Below, in pieces: positions 63,405 to 64,000 of a stretch of DNA of 64,000 nucleotides (its first letter is position 1; every line of letters starts with the position of its first letter). The notes under the pieces are model-generated. The model was not told the DNA's origin. It saw only the letters and a list, made by a program, of their open reading frames with translations, and searched no databases. The DNA lies in NCBI GenBank assembly GCA_016716885.1, contig JADJUV010000038.1:1-64000 (forward strand). The letters are read 5' to 3'. The stretch is from Candidatus Trichofilum aggregatum (GTDB taxonomy: Bacteria > Chloroflexota > Anaerolineae > Promineifilales > Promineifilaceae). A program made the position numbers and the translations under genes.

Positions 63405-63917
63405 GGGATGCTCCTTAGGACCAAGCTCTGGCCGATATTTCATCCAACTCTCGTAGAGAAAAGGATGAGACCTTCGGCTAACAATAATAGTAGGTGCAGC
63501 CGATCATACCAGTATCTAGGCAGGGTGTCATGCCGCCACACCCTGCTATTGCACCTTCGCCGGCGGGAAAGAGCAAATCTCACCCTACCCCGATCCGTAG
63601 GCTAAACACAGGCCAAACCATGAGGGTTAAAGTGTACATTGTACATGTCTAAAATGGCTACGCGAATTTTGGACTACAAATTTTTGTGTGTTATGTTCAC
63701 TCATTCTTGATCTTATGAAAACTCTTGTTATAATGACCAGTAGATTTGGTGACATAATCTCAAAACATAAAGTTAAATAAAAAGTTGTGTAAAGATGGCA
63801 TACTTTCACAATTTTGTTTTGGGAAAGGCATCAAGTGGCAGGCAGAGAAAACGAAGAACAATTGCTATACGCAGTTTCATGGTGTGGGCCATGTTGCCCC
63901 TACCAGGAGTGGAGAGG
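63405..63917. other. Intergenic region upstream of the recombinase
   Basis: About 510 bases. It holds TGTACATTGTACAT (63633-63646), a near-palindrome and direct repeat that could be an operator, and the promoter at 63707-63734. I see no gene in the rest. Confidence 0.55.
63707..63734 (+). promoter_or_regulatory. Promoter of the tyrosine recombinase
   Basis: TTGATC (63707-63712) and a perfect TATAAT (63729-63734), 16 bases apart, about 180 bases upstream of the gene. Confidence 0.7.
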
Positions 63918-64000
63918 ATGGATGAGCAACTAAATGCTTTCCTGGCCTATTTACAGGCGGAAAAGCATTACTCCCCGAATACCCTTGTCGCTTATCGCAA
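63918..64000 (+). CDS. Tyrosine recombinase XerC/XerD, 5' part
   Basis: From ATG 63918, behind aggag: MDEQLNAFLAYLQAEKHYSPNTLVAYR, the SAM-like N-terminal core-binding start of Xer/phage-integrase recombinases. The gene runs off the window, so the catalytic domain is not seen. XerC and XerD cannot be told apart from this part. Confidence 0.82.
   Translation, partial: MDEQLNAFLAYLQAEKHYSPNTLVAYR

Overview
This window is a bacterial chromosome segment of moderate GC. I infer Chloroflexota, of an Anaerolineae or Ardenticatenia-like type. The reasons are repeat-domain surface proteins with a PTDV tail, a SARP/STAND regulator, a DUF3105 protein, a bacterial E1-like protein, many short intergenic palindromes, and no outer-membrane biogenesis genes. 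The assignment rests on gene content only. Many genes, including the normally essential dnaN, carry single-base frameshifts, mostly in homopolymer runs. I read these chiefly as sequencing or assembly indels and annotate such genes as one unit across the shift.

Layout. 0-9 kb: a broken surface protein, dnaN, surE, a serine hydrolase, a small toxin/antitoxin-like pair and a large lipoprotein, all rich in frameshifts. 8.8-11.1 kb: a GbsR/MarR regulator with a visible operator and the ABC transporter it probably controls. 11.2-19.9 kb (minus strand): a histidine operon, hisG-(membrane protein)-hisD-(GNAT)-hisC-hisB-hisH-hisA-hisF. It is preceded by a promoter, a histidine-rich leader peptide and a terminator hairpin, that is, a his attenuator. 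20-30 kb (minus strand): a secreted protein, an E1/ThiF-like enzyme, a surface protein, a CAP-domain protein, a proline-rich protein and a dynamin-like GTPase. 30-34 kb (plus strand): a glycine-betaine-type binding lipoprotein, tRNA-Gly(CCC), and a YgeY-like hydrolase with a YgeW-like carbamoyltransferase. 34-38 kb (minus strand): a very large regulator joining SARP, STAND ATPase, TPR and Ser/Thr kinase parts. 38-51 kb: ABC exporters, a DUF3105 protein, an SPFH pair, an M23 peptidase, an SDR, RarD and a heterodimeric ABC exporter interrupted by a four-helix-bundle (IVP) gene. 51-64 kb: a PhoD-like phosphodiesterase, an atypical response regulator, rpsT, an M1 peptidase, pcm, a flippase, a Mo-domain protein, a multicopper oxidase, an ArsA-like ATPase, a cDPG-synthetase-like GTPase and the start of a XerC/D recombinase.

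Two genome-scale signals overlie the genes. First, the palindrome GCGGCCGC occurs about 108 times (my count by eye) where one or two would be expected. Nearly all copies are inside genes, as with HIP1 in cyanobacteria. Second, families of short repeat words (GAAACTCGAAAC, GAGACTGAGAGACTG, GAGTTCCTAT, CACAGAGG, CACGAATTAAACG) fill intercistronic gaps, often as hairpins. In the his operon they supply the stop codons of several genes and are inserted in frame inside HisF and HisC.
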